From: Amorphochlora amoebiformis
Taxonomy: Eukaryota; Cercozoa; Chlorarachniophyceae
DNA length: 64,000 nt
Assembly (NCBI GenBank): GCA_054601695.1
Contig: BAAHQB010000030.1
Location: 806,001-870,000, forward strand
Direction of reading: 5' to 3'
Shown: positions 45,338 through 62,463 of the stretch, one piece after another
Layout of the letters: each line of letters begins with the position of its first letter
Numbering within the stretch: the first letter of the stretch is position 1
The notes under the pieces: generated by a model
What the model was told of the DNA's origin: nothing
The model's input: only the letters and a program-made list of their open reading frames with translations
The model's database searches: none
Translations under genes and position numbers: made by a program

Positions 45338-45428
45338 GTATAGTACACATATTTAAGAATTCCATGTATATACATGTATATATTTTAGGTATAATATATA
45401 TATTATATATGTGTATACATTATAATAA

Positions 45429-45478
<50 letters not shown>

Positions 45479-45588
45479 GCTTAAATTATGTAACATATAA
45501 TGTACACACATATTATATGTTATACGTAACAGAATTATACTATATCATCTATACCTATACATACATACATATGAATATGTATGCAAAG

Positions 45589-45647
<59 letters not shown>

Positions 45648-45655
45648 TACATACT

Positions 45656-45698
<43 letters not shown>

Positions 45699-45836
45699 TC
45701 ACACTGACGTATTACATATATGTTATACATACATACATACATATCTATATATATCTATCTATCTATATATATATATATATATATATATACACGTAGATTT
45801 TATATATTGTATATTTATATATCATATATATATGTA

Positions 45837-45886
<50 letters not shown>

Positions 45887-45946
45887 TATATATGTATGAA
45901 AATTCATATTTAGATATGAGATTTACACACGCACATATACACTTAT

Positions 45947-45999
<53 letters not shown>

Positions 46000-46050
46000 T
46001 ATCTATATCTGTATATATGTACATGTATATCTATATAGTTGTATATCTAC

Positions 46051-46099
<49 letters not shown>

Positions 46100-46323
46100 T
46101 ATATAATGATATATATATAAATATTATTTAGTATATTTTATATGTACATATATGCATACGTATATACGTATATATATGTGTGTGTTTGTGTATGTATACC
46201 AAAATGTCATACAGGTTGATCGCATCCCTGGAGAGGACGAACTTGTCAAGAAGCTTTTGAGCAAGGTTTATTGACACTACATATATATATATATATATAT
46301 ACATGTATAAATATGTAGGGATA

Positions 46324-46371
<48 letters not shown>

Positions 46372-47283
46372 TATGTATGTATGTATACATATATATGCTT
46401 CAGTCCCCGTCCTCTTTCAACAAAGAAAGGCAGAGAAGAGGAAGAAAGAGAAAGAAGGAGAGAAAGAGAGCGAAGGAGAGAAAGAATGGAAAGAGATAGA
46501 GAGAAGAGAGAAAAACACACCACAAGAGGAAAGAGAGAGGAGAGAAGAGTGCACACCACGAAGAGAAGAGAGACCAATGTATCGGTATAGAAATCTGATT
46601 TTGGACTTACTGACCTTCCTCCTCCCTTCTTGCCTCCGTCTATCTTCCATTGAATTCTCTTTCTTTCTCTTCTATCTCTTTTCTCTCTCTTCTATCTCTT
46701 TTCTCTCTCTTCTTCTATCTGTCTCTCTCCTCTCGCTATCTTTTCTCTCTCTTCTCATCTCTTCTCTCTATCTCTCTCAATATCTTTTCTCTCTGTCCTC
46801 TCTCTTTCCTATCTTTCCTTCCTTCTGTCTCTCTTTTTGTGTGTTTGTGTTTGTGGTTTGCAATATTTGGATCGCTCAGGCTGCGCCGATCGAGGTGTAC
46901 TATATATGCAATAATATGTACGTATAGATATTTTAAGCATGGTGGTATATATATATATATATATTTATTTATGTATACACACACAGACTACATATATATA
47001 TATATATATTATGGTGTGTGTAGATCTATAATATTTTAAGGTATATACGTAAATTATTTATACATATATATATATATATATTATATTTATACATATATAT
47101 ATATATATATATATTACATATATATATATATATATGTACATATATGTATATGTATATATTTGTAGGAAGCATGCATATATATCTATATTATATATGGATG
47201 TGATATGATGATACTACTAGTATTATTGGTTATACATACATACATACGTACAAAAAAATATATTTATTTATATAAATAAATAA

Positions 47284-47326
<43 letters not shown>

Positions 47327-47373
47327 TATACATACATATGCATATGAATACGTTAAAGTACTATTAAGGATAC

Positions 47374-47404
<31 letters not shown>

Positions 47405-47519
47405 TAAATATATATCTATGTATTCATATATACATATGTATATATAAATTAATATATATCAATACTGTATATATGTGTGTATAAGATATATAAGGTGTAA
47501 GATTTTCACAAACACACAC

Positions 47520-47555
<36 letters not shown>

Positions 47556-47712
47556 CATGGATATGTGTATTTAGGCGAAGGATGATGATGTGAAAGAATT
47601 TTTCAAGAGGGAAAAGTCTATCAAACCACCTATCCCTGGTATTATATAAATATATGTATATACATATATATATATATATATGTATACATATACACATTGT
47701 ATACTGATATAT

Positions 47713-47776
<64 letters not shown>

Positions 47777-47865
47777 GCATGAAGTATATTCATATATATA
47801 TATATAAATGTGAGATATGTATGTATATTTATACATATATACATCTATTTACACAATCTACATAT

Positions 47866-47896
<31 letters not shown>

Positions 47897-48011
47897 TTTT
47901 ATATATTCACTAAAGTAATTTGCATATTTCATTCGTTTATGATATAATTCATACAATTAGTTAATGTTCCATTTTCTGCCAACAACATATGTATGAATTT
48001 ATATAAAGAAT

Positions 48012-48056
<45 letters not shown>

Positions 48057-48231
48057 GTATATATATACATATGTGTATATATGGGATATATATATATATA
48101 TATTATAAATATATAGGTAAGATAGTTAATGTTGCATTTCCTGGCAAGCCAGAAGAGCGAAAGGAAGTTGAGTTTGATCCTAAGGTGAAATTGATATAGA
48201 AATATATATATATATATACATATATATATAC

Positions 48232-48284
<53 letters not shown>

Positions 48285-48405
48285 ATATATTACATATAAA
48301 AATATATTTATCATATATATATATGTGTATATACACACACATATATATTTTTAGATAATATATATATATGTATATATGTATATATATATATATCATATTT
48401 CTACA

Positions 48406-48437
<32 letters not shown>

Positions 48438-48599
48438 ATATGTATACATCATATTTCAACATATATCTCATATTTCTACAATATATATATATATATATAT
48501 ATGTTATATCTGCATATTATTTCTAATCATGTATATTGTATATGCTTACAGATGTGATACATATATATCTCTCAACTTATAAAAGTACATAAATAAATT

Positions 48600-48641
<42 letters not shown>

Positions 48642-48665
48642 AGAATGTGTGTACCATATGTGTAC

Positions 48666-48702
<37 letters not shown>

Positions 48703-48803
48703 AATAATGTACATATGTATATATATATATATATTTGTATATTATATACATACATATATATATATATATATTATATATATACATATAATTTTCTATATAT
48801 ATG

Positions 48804-48840
<37 letters not shown>

Positions 48841-49246
48841 TTATATTTATACATATTTATATACATATATAGATATATGAAAAATAATGTATATAAGTAT
48901 GTATATTTGTAGATTACATACATATACATAATTTCTATACATATGTTGCATATGTAAACAAACACATATATACTACATATTTGTATATATACTATATTTT
49001 TATATATATATATATAGATATGTATATGAAGGATCTTAATCATATTTTCCTATATATATATATTTTATATAATACATATATATTTTATATATATATATAT
49101 ATATATAACAATAGTACATATGTCAGTATGTATTTGTATATTATATACATATACATATGCATACATATATGCATATGTGTAGATATATATATGTATACAT
49201 ATTTCTACAATTATGTGTGCATATGGATTGCCATATGTAAATATAA

Positions 49247-49277
<31 letters not shown>

Positions 49278-49955
49278 ATATATGTGTATAAATATGTATA
49301 TGAAGGATCTTAATCTCGATGAAGTTGCTGACGCTGTCGAAGTGACACGGTTTCGAAATCAATCTTTAGAAATACTTCAACTTCTCTCTTTTTCTCTCTC
49401 TTTTTCTCTCCCTTTTTTCTCTCCCCTTTTTCTGTATTCTTCTCTCTTTTTCTTATCGTATCATCTCTTTGTTTCTCCTCTGCTGTCTCCCTCATTATTT
49501 TCTCTTTTTTTCTCTTTTTTTCTCTTTTCCTCTCTCTTTTTCTATCTTAATTTTCATCTTTCTCTCTTCGTTATCTTCCTCACACCTTCTCTTTCTCCAT
49601 CTCTTTTTTTCTCTCTCTTTTCTCTCTTTCTCTCTCTCTTCTCTCCCTTCCTCTCATGTTAACTCTTTTTGTCCTTCTCTCTTCCCCTCTCCCTCTCTCT
49701 TCCCCTCCGCTCGCTCTCTATCCTTCTCTCGCTAGTCTAACTCCTACCCTAACGTAAGCGTGGCACCTGAGGGCAATGTCCACTATCCCATATCCCGCAT
49801 CAAGATTGGGTAAATAACTACAGATGTGTTCTTTCTTGTATGTATGTATTATGTGTGTGCATGAATGTGTATCTTTGTGTATCTATTGTAATAATATATA
49901 TATATATATATATATATAGATAGATAGATATATATAGATATATACATATTATATG

Positions 49956-49989
<34 letters not shown>

Positions 49990-50025
49990 CATATATATGT
50001 ATTACATACTGACATATGCATATAT

Positions 50026-50058
<33 letters not shown>

Positions 50059-50184
50059 ATATTATTTCAATATGTACATATTGAATATGTATATATATTA
50101 TATACCTTTAAATATGTATATACATATAAAACATTCTATATTACGTATTTTTTTTGTATATCTAATAATATATATATAATATAT

Positions 50185-50218
<34 letters not shown>

Positions 50219-50297
50219 ATATATATATATATGTATATGTAGCACATACAATCAATTACACACACGCACACACACGCACACACACACGCACATATAT

Positions 50298-50369
<72 letters not shown>

Positions 50370-51225
50370 ATATCCCATCTCCCGGGTCAAGATTGGGTAT
50401 AATAAATTTTTATGTGTGCATATACAAACATTATATATATATATATATATATACATGTATATAATATAGTAGAGAATACACGTAATACACACGCATATAA
50501 ATCCTATCTTTACTGTAATGTCTATATCTGCCCACCCTAACCCTGACCCTAACCCTGACCCTAACCCTGACCCTAACCCTGAACCTAACCCTAACCCTAG
50601 CCCTTACCAATGGTCCTCGGAGTATGACATGCTGAATAATCTGATTCTAGCACTAACCCTAACCCTAACCTAATCGCAAGATTCAATCAAGCCATGGTGT
50701 CTGTCGGGACAGTCGACGATGTTGCATCTGAATTCAAGGTATCAATTCATACTCTCTCCGTCTCTTCGGTCGCTTCTGTCTCTTTGCTTCTTCTGTATCT
50801 TCTTATCTCTCCTGTGTTTCTGTCTTTTCTGTGACTTTCGTATATCTCTCTCTTTTCTCTTTTTTTTTCTCTCTCTTTTTCCTCTCTCTTTTTCCTCTCT
50901 CCTCTCCTCTGAGAAAGGAGTGACGAGACTGTGTTGTATATAAATTTTAACCATAGCACACGCACACACATACATATATACGTACGGCTAAGCATAAACC
51001 CATAACCTTAAGGATATGGGGATAAAGATCAGCCCGACTGTCGAGTGAGTTCATTCATGTCGACATACAAACATACATACAATATATATGTATATATATA
51101 TATGTAATAATTAATAACATATATATGTATATATTTAGACATAAAGATAAGATATATTTATTCCTTTATACTTATATAAATAAATTATATACATACATAC
51201 ACAAATATATACGTATATATATATG

Positions 51226-51256
<31 letters not shown>

Positions 51257-51305
51257 GCATATATATATATATATATTTAGACGTTCAGATTTGATTTATT
51301 CATTC

Positions 51306-51352
<47 letters not shown>

Positions 51353-51488
51353 TACATATAGCACATACACAGATGTATATGACTATGTGCAAGATATACA
51401 TATGTACATATATTCTATATTTTATATACAAATGTATATATTATATATATATATATGTATGTATATATGTGTGTCTATATAATATGGA

Positions 51489-51525
<37 letters not shown>

Positions 51526-51738
51526 ATATTTTTACGCATATAAATACAATACAACATATAAAATTTTAAATACGTATGTGTAATATATAATGTATAGTTG
51601 TATGTATGTATAATATATGGCATAACAAAGGCACCAAACAGTCCCCAAATGTATTTTATTTTATGTATATAAATACATACACACACACGCACATATATAT
51701 ATGTATATATATATATATGTATATATAAATATGTATAC

Positions 51739-51775
<37 letters not shown>

Positions 51776-51977
51776 ATATATTAACATGATATACATATAG
51801 GCATGTATGCACATATATGTATATATATATATATATTTATATTTTTATGTACATGTGTAATATATATATATATATATATATTATATGTACATGTATATAT
51901 ATATATATATTTGTAGAGGAGCCTGGCGATGGTCTGGTACGAAGCTATGTCAGTTCATGTGTAAGACCCGGTCATTT

Positions 51978-52029
<52 letters not shown>

Positions 52030-52725
52030 TAATACATGATTACATGACATATTCATTCAGCCTAACCAAAATCCTTTTACTTATCCATACCCTGTCCCAA
52101 AGTTAAACCTAACGTTTGTATTCCAATATGTAGTTGTCGGTACAGCACTACCTACAAGGTGATTGCTATACCTATTATGTAGGTTATATGCATGTATGTA
52201 TATGTGCGTGTGTTAACACATGTATGTTTTGAAGATAATTATGGAAATAATGCTGTGCACATTATAATCTAGTGTATATCATATATATATATATACATAT
52301 ATATATTAATAGACATTTGAATATATCTTACACATATGTATATATATATATATATATATCTGTTAAATTATATATATATATATATATATACATATATATG
52401 TATATATATATGTTTATATACATATACTATCTATCTTTTGAGACATGTTAATAAAAATATAAGCATTGCTATTTTCTGTCGTAAATGTATCAATCCATGC
52501 AATCCATACCGACACACGTACGTATATATATATATATATACATATGCATATACATATATACATGAAAATATATATATATATATGTATGTATATATGTATA
52601 TCTATGTATGTATCTGTAGAATATATATATATATATATATATATTTATATGTATATAAATATACATATGTATAGTACACACACACACACATAGATATATA
52701 TATATTATATATCTATATATATACA

Positions 52726-52758
<33 letters not shown>

Positions 52759-53531
52759 CATGTGAATATACACGCTAATATGTACGCATATATATTTTCA
52801 ACATATGTACGCATATATATTTTCAACTTACATATGTATTATCAACTTACATTAAATATATACTACAGGTGTCTGTACCCACAGGCCTGAAATCTGCGAT
52901 CGGAGGAAGCCTTGAGAAGGACAAATCCTTCCAATTTACAAGTCAAACTCGAAATATCTTTCCCTCTTTCCTCTCTTCCTCTCTTTTTCCTCTCTTCTCT
53001 CTTTTCCTCTCTTCCTCTCTTCCTCTCTTTTCCTCTCTTCCTCTCTTTTCCTCTCTTGCTCTCTTTTCCTCTCTTGCTCTCTTTTCCTCTCTTGCTCTCT
53101 TTTCCTCTCTTGCTCTCTTTTCCTCTCTTGCTCTCTTTTCCTCTCTTCCTCTCTTTTCCTCTCTTCCTCTCTTTTCCTCTCTTCCTCTCTTTTCCTCTCT
53201 TCCTCTCTTTTCCTCTCTTCCTCTCTTTTCCTCTCTTTTCCTCTCTTTTCCTCTCTTCCTCTCTCTCAATTTTTTTCTCTCTCTTTTTCTCTCTCTTTTT
53301 CTCTCTTTCACTCTCTAACTTCCTCTCTATTTTCACTCTCTGTCTTTTTCACTCCTATTTCTGTCTCTCTTCTTCTCTTTCTCTGCCCTTCTCTCTCTTC
53401 CATTCCCTTTTCATTCTCTCCTACTCTATCTCTTACCCACACATAAAAACTATCTAACTATTCAAGGTATATTGCATCATATACACATGTATGTATCTAT
53501 ATGTTGTGCTTATATGCTAATTTAAATATTC

Positions 53532-53567
<36 letters not shown>

Positions 53568-53674
53568 AATGGATATATGTATATGTATATAAATACACAC
53601 CTGTCATTCATATATATATATGAGTATATATATATATATATAATACATTTAATGATTTCTATACATATACATGT

Positions 53675-53707
<33 letters not shown>

Positions 53708-54480
53708 TATTTACACATACACGTATATGTATATATATATATATGTATGAGGGTATGTATACGTATATAAATTATATATACACATATATATATGTATGTA
53801 TACATATATATAACTATATATATATATATATATCCTAATTTCTCTCTATATATATATATATATTATATGCTATATATATATATATAAATATATTATTGTA
53901 TATAGCTCCGACCGTGAAGATTGGTCATCTGAGTGACTTTCCAAGCCAGGTAATTGCCCCTTTGCGGATATTATATATATATATATATTATATATGTATA
54001 TGTGTATTTAAATGTTAATATATATGTGTGTGCATGCATATAATTATGAAAATATACATGTATGTTATATTATATTTGTATATTTATTTTTATTGTATTT
54101 ATTTGTATAATTAATTTAGTGTATATATCTACAATATTGTATATATATATATATAAATATATATGTATATATACACACACACATATATATATATACACAC
54201 ACACATGTGTATATATACATATAAAATATATATATATATATATATACATAAATGTAGATATATATGCACACATACATTCATATGCACGAATATGTATATA
54301 TAAATATATATACACACCTATATATATATATATATATGAATATTAGTATATATCTATGTAAATCATGTAATATTGTAAATCATGTAATCTTTTTGTTTAT
54401 ATGCATATACTTTTATATGTACAAATATACATGTATATACACTATATATATATATATATGTTTATATATATATACATATG

Positions 54481-54527
<47 letters not shown>

Positions 54528-55449
54528 TATGTACATATGTACACGAATATTGTACAAAGATAAATATTAATAATATTTATATTTATATGTGTATACGTGT
54601 GTATATTGTATGCATGTACATGTACATGTACATACCACTAGTTTTAATACGTATCTTACTGTTATAGGATATCAAGCCGGTGATAACTGTTACGTTCAAC
54701 CAGGATATTAAAAAGGAGGTATACAACCAATATACGTGTTTGTATATTTTTGTATGTATATGTATATATGTATGTAGAAATATATCATAGAAAGACTCCT
54801 CTTTATGGAAAGACTCCAGATGTAGAATATAGAATAGCGTGTATATATATATACATTGCACATTACGTTCATTTATAATATATCTACACATATGCATGTG
54901 TACATTTGATATGAATTGTGATTTTTTTAAATACATGCATATAAAGGTATATATATATATAAGTAATTTATAAACATATACATTCAATAAAATGTTACAT
55001 ATCATCTATATAAGCGTTTCTTTAGAAGTTTTTTTTGATACGTATATATATTATCTATTACATCTTTTTGTATATGTGTTTATACATATATATATATATA
55101 TACATATATGTGTGTGTGTGTTTATATATATATATATATATTTTATGCAACCATGCTCGGGTGGGATGCTTGTCCGCACATACGCGCTATACGCACAATA
55201 TATTAGGTATGTGTGGGATGTTTGTCCGCACATACGCGCTATATACAGAAAATGTTAGGTATTAATACCCGCTATACACAAAACAATAGGTATATATGCA
55301 CGCTACACACAAAATATTAGGACTTAGTACAGGCTACATGCGCAAAATATTTGGTGTTTTTATGTACTACACGCAAAATATTAGGTCCTTTACAAGTCTA
55401 TGAAGGTCACCGGCAATAAAGCGGTAAAATCATAATCATACTATACATA

Positions 55450-55490
<41 letters not shown>

Positions 55491-55583
55491 TGTGTCATGT
55501 GTATTATTTATATGTATATGTATTATGTGTATATTATATGTATGTAACTAGATATCGTATTCAATATTTATGCACACATACAT

Positions 55584-55645
<62 letters not shown>

Positions 55646-55732
55646 GTGTGTATGTGTGTATACGCATACACACACATATATACACACACATATATATCTA
55701 TATACATATGTATATATGTATATATTATATTT

Positions 55733-55773
<41 letters not shown>

Positions 55774-55850
55774 GTTTATGTACAGTATGAACAAATTATA
55801 GAAATACATACATTACACATTTAAATGAATATATATCCTAAAAAACACAC

Positions 55851-55881
<31 letters not shown>

Positions 55882-55885
55882 CATA

Positions 55886-55927
<42 letters not shown>

Positions 55928-55942
55928 CACACACGATACATT

Positions 55943-56001
<59 letters not shown>

Positions 56002-56615
56002 GTATGTATGAATAATTCAGCCTAAAATTGTTGTTCTGGAAAGCCCATCGGATGAGAATAGTCTTGAGGCAGCAGGACTTACTCCGTTACAGGTGTCTGC
56101 ACATCATACACACTCATATATTCATATATGTATGTATATATTCATATATGTATTGATATATAATATTATCTATCTGCATATATATATATATATATACATA
56201 GTATATACATATGATACATATATTTTTCAATATGTGTACATGTTTATATATATATATATATATATAATATATATATACATATATACATATATATACATAT
56301 ATATGTGAATAATGTTCCCCTTCGAAATTTAAAATTTTTATCATTGCATACATATTAAAGATTATACTTAATATGGAAATACCTAGATTTAGACATTCAC
56401 AATATATACATGTATGTTTAATATTCAGGTGAAGCATATTCTACGCTGGTGGGAGGCTTTGGGAGAGGTCCAGCAGGTACTTATCTATCTATCTATCTCT
56501 CTCAAAATATATATATCATATATACAGTATATATATATATATATATATTAAAAATTATATATATGCATGTGTATATGTGTATCATATACATATGTCATAC
56601 ATATATATATATATG

Positions 56616-56663
<48 letters not shown>

Positions 56664-57102
56664 ATATATATATATATATCTTTATATATATACTATGTAG
56701 AAACACTTATTGTAGAAATAATTACCCTACCTATCCTATATATATCCATCAAATCTAAGCAATATTTATTCATAGGGCCGCGCAATCGCCTTTTGCTTTC
56801 AGGGCGAACTTCAGAAGGCAATATATATGCATATTATATATATACATATATATATTCGTACATATATATTATATGAAATCTATACATATTTGTCGTGTAA
56901 CACTATATAAAAGTCTTAACCCTAACCTGTAAATAAAACATGACATTACTGTCCAATGTCTCATCCATGTAAACAAATGGGAATATTTCGAAAATACATG
57001 TAAGATATATCTACGCACTAATAATCCAAATACATATAAATATATTATTTACATACATATATGAATACCTACACATGTAGATAATCTGTGTCGTAAATAC
57101 GC

Positions 57103-57134
<32 letters not shown>

Positions 57135-57151
57135 AAATATATACATATATA

Positions 57152-57205
<54 letters not shown>

Positions 57206-57321
57206 TTGCATATACATGACGTAGCTCGAAATCGAAGCCAGCATTCCTCCGTGCCACATAATGATACCACACGTGTATATATTACATAGTACATGATACA
57301 ACGTAATATAGTGTCTTAATG

Positions 57322-57352
<31 letters not shown>

Positions 57353-57798
57353 TGTAAATATATATATATCTTACACATATATTTATATTATATAAACATA
57401 TATATACATACATATATATATATATACATACATACATACATACATAAAAACATATAGATCCAAACCAAAAAATCATTCGAAAGTCCTAACGTTAACCCTA
57501 ACTGTCCATAATCCTAATCCATCCCAGGATTCGTCATATACCTACTCTGTCGACTCCAAGAGCGTTTGTGGCGAGGGACCGCTGCCATGTGGAGGAGGGG
57601 TCTCATCCAGCTTTCGGACTTATCCTAAGTTTATGGTTGTTTTTGAAGTATGTATGTGTGTATTTGTGAGTGTATGTGTCTATTTATGATATATATGAAT
57701 ATATATATATATATATATATATACCTATAACATGCGTAGATGTAATGAAAATATGCGTAAAATACTTAGTTTCTGTTTAGTTTATACACGTAATACAG

Positions 57799-57829
<31 letters not shown>

Positions 57830-57920
57830 CATATATATAATATCAGATCCGATACTACACTCCGGACCCCAGTAAGCCGTATTCCAAATGCTATCCGCAT
57901 ACGCCCTACTCTTTTGTGTA

Positions 57921-57971
<51 letters not shown>

Positions 57972-58165
57972 ATATGTTTGTATATGTATATTTACTCACT
58001 TGTATAGTTGTGTATATAAGAATATATACATGTATGATACCATAATCATCGTCTGTTTATGTTGTATGTATAAAACATGTATTTTAATGTAGTAAATATT
58101 TATATATGTATATATAAATAATATATATATATATATATATATATATGTATACAATAAATACACAT

Positions 58166-58233
<68 letters not shown>

Positions 58234-58388
58234 TAGGTTCAACAACTCTATAAACCGCAAGACCGTTCGAAAGGAGCATATTACGGCAATTCACCTAAAA
58301 ATTAGATACTTATTCGCTTACAGTTTTCCCTATTTATTTCTGCCACTTTACATAACATGTATGTACACACATATTTATACTTATGAAC

Positions 58389-58423
<35 letters not shown>

Positions 58424-58775
58424 TGTATAAACTGTGTATGTTACACATATATGCATATGATACATATATGTGTACGCTATATATATATATATATATTGAA
58501 ATTATTATACTAAAATCCACATATTCAGAATTTTTTATGTATATATTTGTACAAGAATTTATGTACACATATATGTGTAGACATACATATGCATAATATA
58601 TGTTGAGAAATAATCTATTCTATAATATATAAATATATGTAGGTATATATATTTATATATATATATATACATATTAATATAGTATATAATATATATATAT
58701 ATATGTATTTAAGATTTACCTAAGCAATATATATTATATTATGTACACGAGAAAAAGTAAAATATGCATATACAT

Positions 58776-58820
<45 letters not shown>

Positions 58821-59657
58821 ATACAAAGATCGAACCCAAGTTACCGAACCTGAAGATCAGGCCACAGTCGACCTACCTCAGGATTGACCACGACCCTTCC
58901 AAAGTATTATCTCTCGTTCCCCATCTTCTCTCTCTCGCTCTTGCACTCTCCCTTGTCCCTCGCGTGTCCTTCTCTCTTTATTCGTACTTTCTCGCTCTTT
59001 ACTTGCTCCGTATTCGCTCTTAATTCGCTCTTTATTCGCTCTTTCTTGCTCTTTCTCGCTTCATTCTCACTTTCTTCGCTCATTATTCTCCTTTCTTCAC
59101 TCCTGCTCTCCTTCTCTCGTTCTTGGTTTTTGTCTCGCTGTATCTTGCACTCTAGCTCTTTCGTCTCGCTCTCGCCCTTCCTTGTATTCTTTTCTCTCTC
59201 TGTCTCCAACGCTTATTTTTCGCTTTCCCTCTCTCCTCTCTCTCCTTCTCTCGCTCTCTCTCGCGCCCTCTCTAGCTTTTTTTTTTTTCTTAGCTTGGGC
59301 TTTAGTCCAGATGTTGTAGCACCGAAGAGAGATAGAGAGAGAAATGATAGTGTGATAAGAAATAGACTAAAATGAAAAAATTATGAAGATCGGGACCCAA
59401 CATGTCGTTACCATTTCGAAGAATATCAAGGATAAATGGGGCCAATCTCTCACTGGGACGAACACCGTAAGCTCCTACCCTGTTCTAAATAGTATATAGG
59501 CATACATATATATTATATGGATATATATATATATATATATAGGTATATACATATGATATATTTTCATTAATATATACATTATACGTACATATATAAAATA
59601 TATATATATATGTATTATATATATGTATATACTTACATATATATATATACATATTTA

Positions 59658-59699
<42 letters not shown>

Positions 59700-59875
59700 C
59701 ATTTCTCTTATTCTCATAATATTCTCCCTAAATTTATCTCGCTCTTTTCGTGTATTTCTCCTCTCTGACAATACATACTTATATATACATAAAAATAGCA
59801 TATATATATTTGTAATATGTAGATAGATTTAATATAATGAATATACACATATATAGATGTATTCTACTTGCTTAA

Positions 59876-59910
<35 letters not shown>

Positions 59911-60377
59911 TACATATATATATACCCGTCAGTTTAAGATTACGAGGGTATCTAAACCTCCCCCTCCATCGAAATGGGGAGCTCTCAGTGGCCCCTCGAG
60001 CGGCGAGATCATTGTAATTCTTCTTTTGCGAAAAATTAAGATTATTTCTTTCTTCTTTCGCGAAAAATAGAGAGAATTCTTTCCTCTTTCGCAAAATCCG
60101 TGAAAAGATATAAAGATACAAATATTTTGTATATGTAAATCATTTTTGCATAAAATGCTGTGTTACATATGTGTATATGACCTGTACATATATGTATGTG
60201 TGTGTGTAAAACTCTTTAAATATATACATATATATATATGTATGTATATACATACATGTATATATGCATATATATAATATATATATATACATATTATATA
60301 TACCATAAACATATACATGTGTATGTATATAAATTAAAATTATATATTATATATAATTATGTATATACATATCTCTC

Positions 60378-60424
<47 letters not shown>

Positions 60425-60560
60425 AATATATATATATATAAAATATATATATATATATATATGTGCATATATATATATATATGTTATAAATATATGTACA
60501 TATAAATATATATATATATATATATATAATATATGTATACGTATATATATATATATATAT

Positions 60561-60591
<31 letters not shown>

Positions 60592-60870
60592 GCATGTATA
60601 TATGCACACACATCCAACAAATATATATCTAAAGAATCTTGACCCATTTTCCCTCGACGCGGAGGTCTTGGTAAGCGTCACAAACTACGAGTCTGTTAAG
60701 GTGTATAATGGGATCGGTAGATGCCGAGTCAAGGGTCATGTTTGTCGCAATACTTAATCGTAGCAGTAATTATGAGTGTTGGCGGCATTGCTTAACCGTA
60801 GCGGTAGCACGGTAGTACGATATTGTTAAGGTTAGGTTGGGGGTATATACATGTATATTCATATGTAAAC

Positions 60871-60961
<91 letters not shown>

Positions 60962-61065
60962 GCAAGGTGATCGCTTATCATATGACGGAGAAGGATATGA
61001 TGTTCTCTAATTTCTACGATTCCAAGTATAAACAGAAGGTGGTTACTAGACTAAATATGCATCTA

Positions 61066-61123
<58 letters not shown>

Positions 61124-61129
61124 TATAAA

Positions 61130-61160
<31 letters not shown>

Positions 61161-61232
61161 GTATGTAAACATTAATTATTCACACGAACACACCCACACA
61201 TATATATACATATATATACATATGTACATATA

Positions 61233-61265
<33 letters not shown>

Positions 61266-61393
61266 CCCTCACCAGGGGTTCCCATTCAAGAAGATAGGGG
61301 AGAAAAAGGTAGAGGTACCAGCGAATAAGAAGCTTGAAAATCGCGACAAGCCCCAACCCCTCGTCATCAATCTCAACTCTGTAGTTATTTCTA

Positions 61394-61431
<38 letters not shown>

Positions 61432-61441
61432 GCTCATATGT

Positions 61442-61472
<31 letters not shown>

Positions 61473-62218
61473 TATATAGGAGGACATGAGCATGTGTAAA
61501 CATATACGTGTGGAATATATAGACATATATATGTATATATATCTATATATTTATATGCAAGATACATATACATATTTATATACATACATTTTTGTATGTG
61601 TATATGTAATATATGTATACACATACATTACACAGATATATATATATATATATATATATGTGGATATATATATACATATATACATGCATGTATAGAAGTA
61701 TATTACATATAATATACATTATTGTACATGTATTTGTAAATAGAATCTTCATAGATTCACATACATGATAGCTACATATTTACTAGTTTCATGGACAACA
61801 CAAGTTATGAACATGGGCACATATACATATATATATATATATAAGTATATATTTGCGATATAGTTACATATTTATTAGTTTTATGAGACACTGGCTAAGG
61901 GAGACAAGAAGAAGTCAGATTTCATCGCAGGCCGAATTTTTGTCACTGTAGAGCCTACCAAGAAGGTATTGTTCACATATAAGATCATATATCTACATAC
62001 ATGTATACATTAATAGAGATATGTATGTATTTATACCAAGGAGGTATTGTATATATATATATATATATATATTCATTCTCACATTGTGAATAAATAAATA
62101 TGAATTTTGTTATATCATATCTTATTATAATTGTATATCATATGTATAAATAAATACACATACACATAATAATTGTTCGTGCATATATGTTAGCGTTTCA
62201 CAACTTTTATATATATAC

Positions 62219-62255
<37 letters not shown>

Positions 62256-62346
62256 CACGCATATATATCTTTGTAAGACGTATACATGTATATGTACATA
62301 CTGCAAACAAGAAATCACACTTCTACAAAAGAAGAGGCTGCAACAC

Positions 62347-62382
<36 letters not shown>

Positions 62383-62398
62383 CGATATATATATATAT

Positions 62399-62463
<65 letters not shown>

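Larger units (their letters stand above)
43740..48100. repeat. TA microsatellite introns of gene E
   Basis: Long TA runs separate exons at 44441, 45224, 46215 and 47575. One non-TA island at 45050-45105 (CACACTTCTACTAAGGAAGA and GCTGCAGCAACA) resembles 62315-62350 but is not placed in the exon chain. Confidence 0.7.

Noticed and set aside
52863-53457. Frames of 120-180 codons rich in Phe/Ser/Leu or Lys/Arg/Glu, also at 6842-7363, 49213-49662 and 58884-59375
   Set aside because: They are translations of CT/GA tracts. Only the first about 24 codons at 52869 belong to a real exon, which ends at 52941.
61480-61494. Possible mini-exon GAGGACATGAGC in gene E
   Set aside because: No length of it with a usable donor preserves the phase between exons 61276-61380 and 61879-61965, which join directly.
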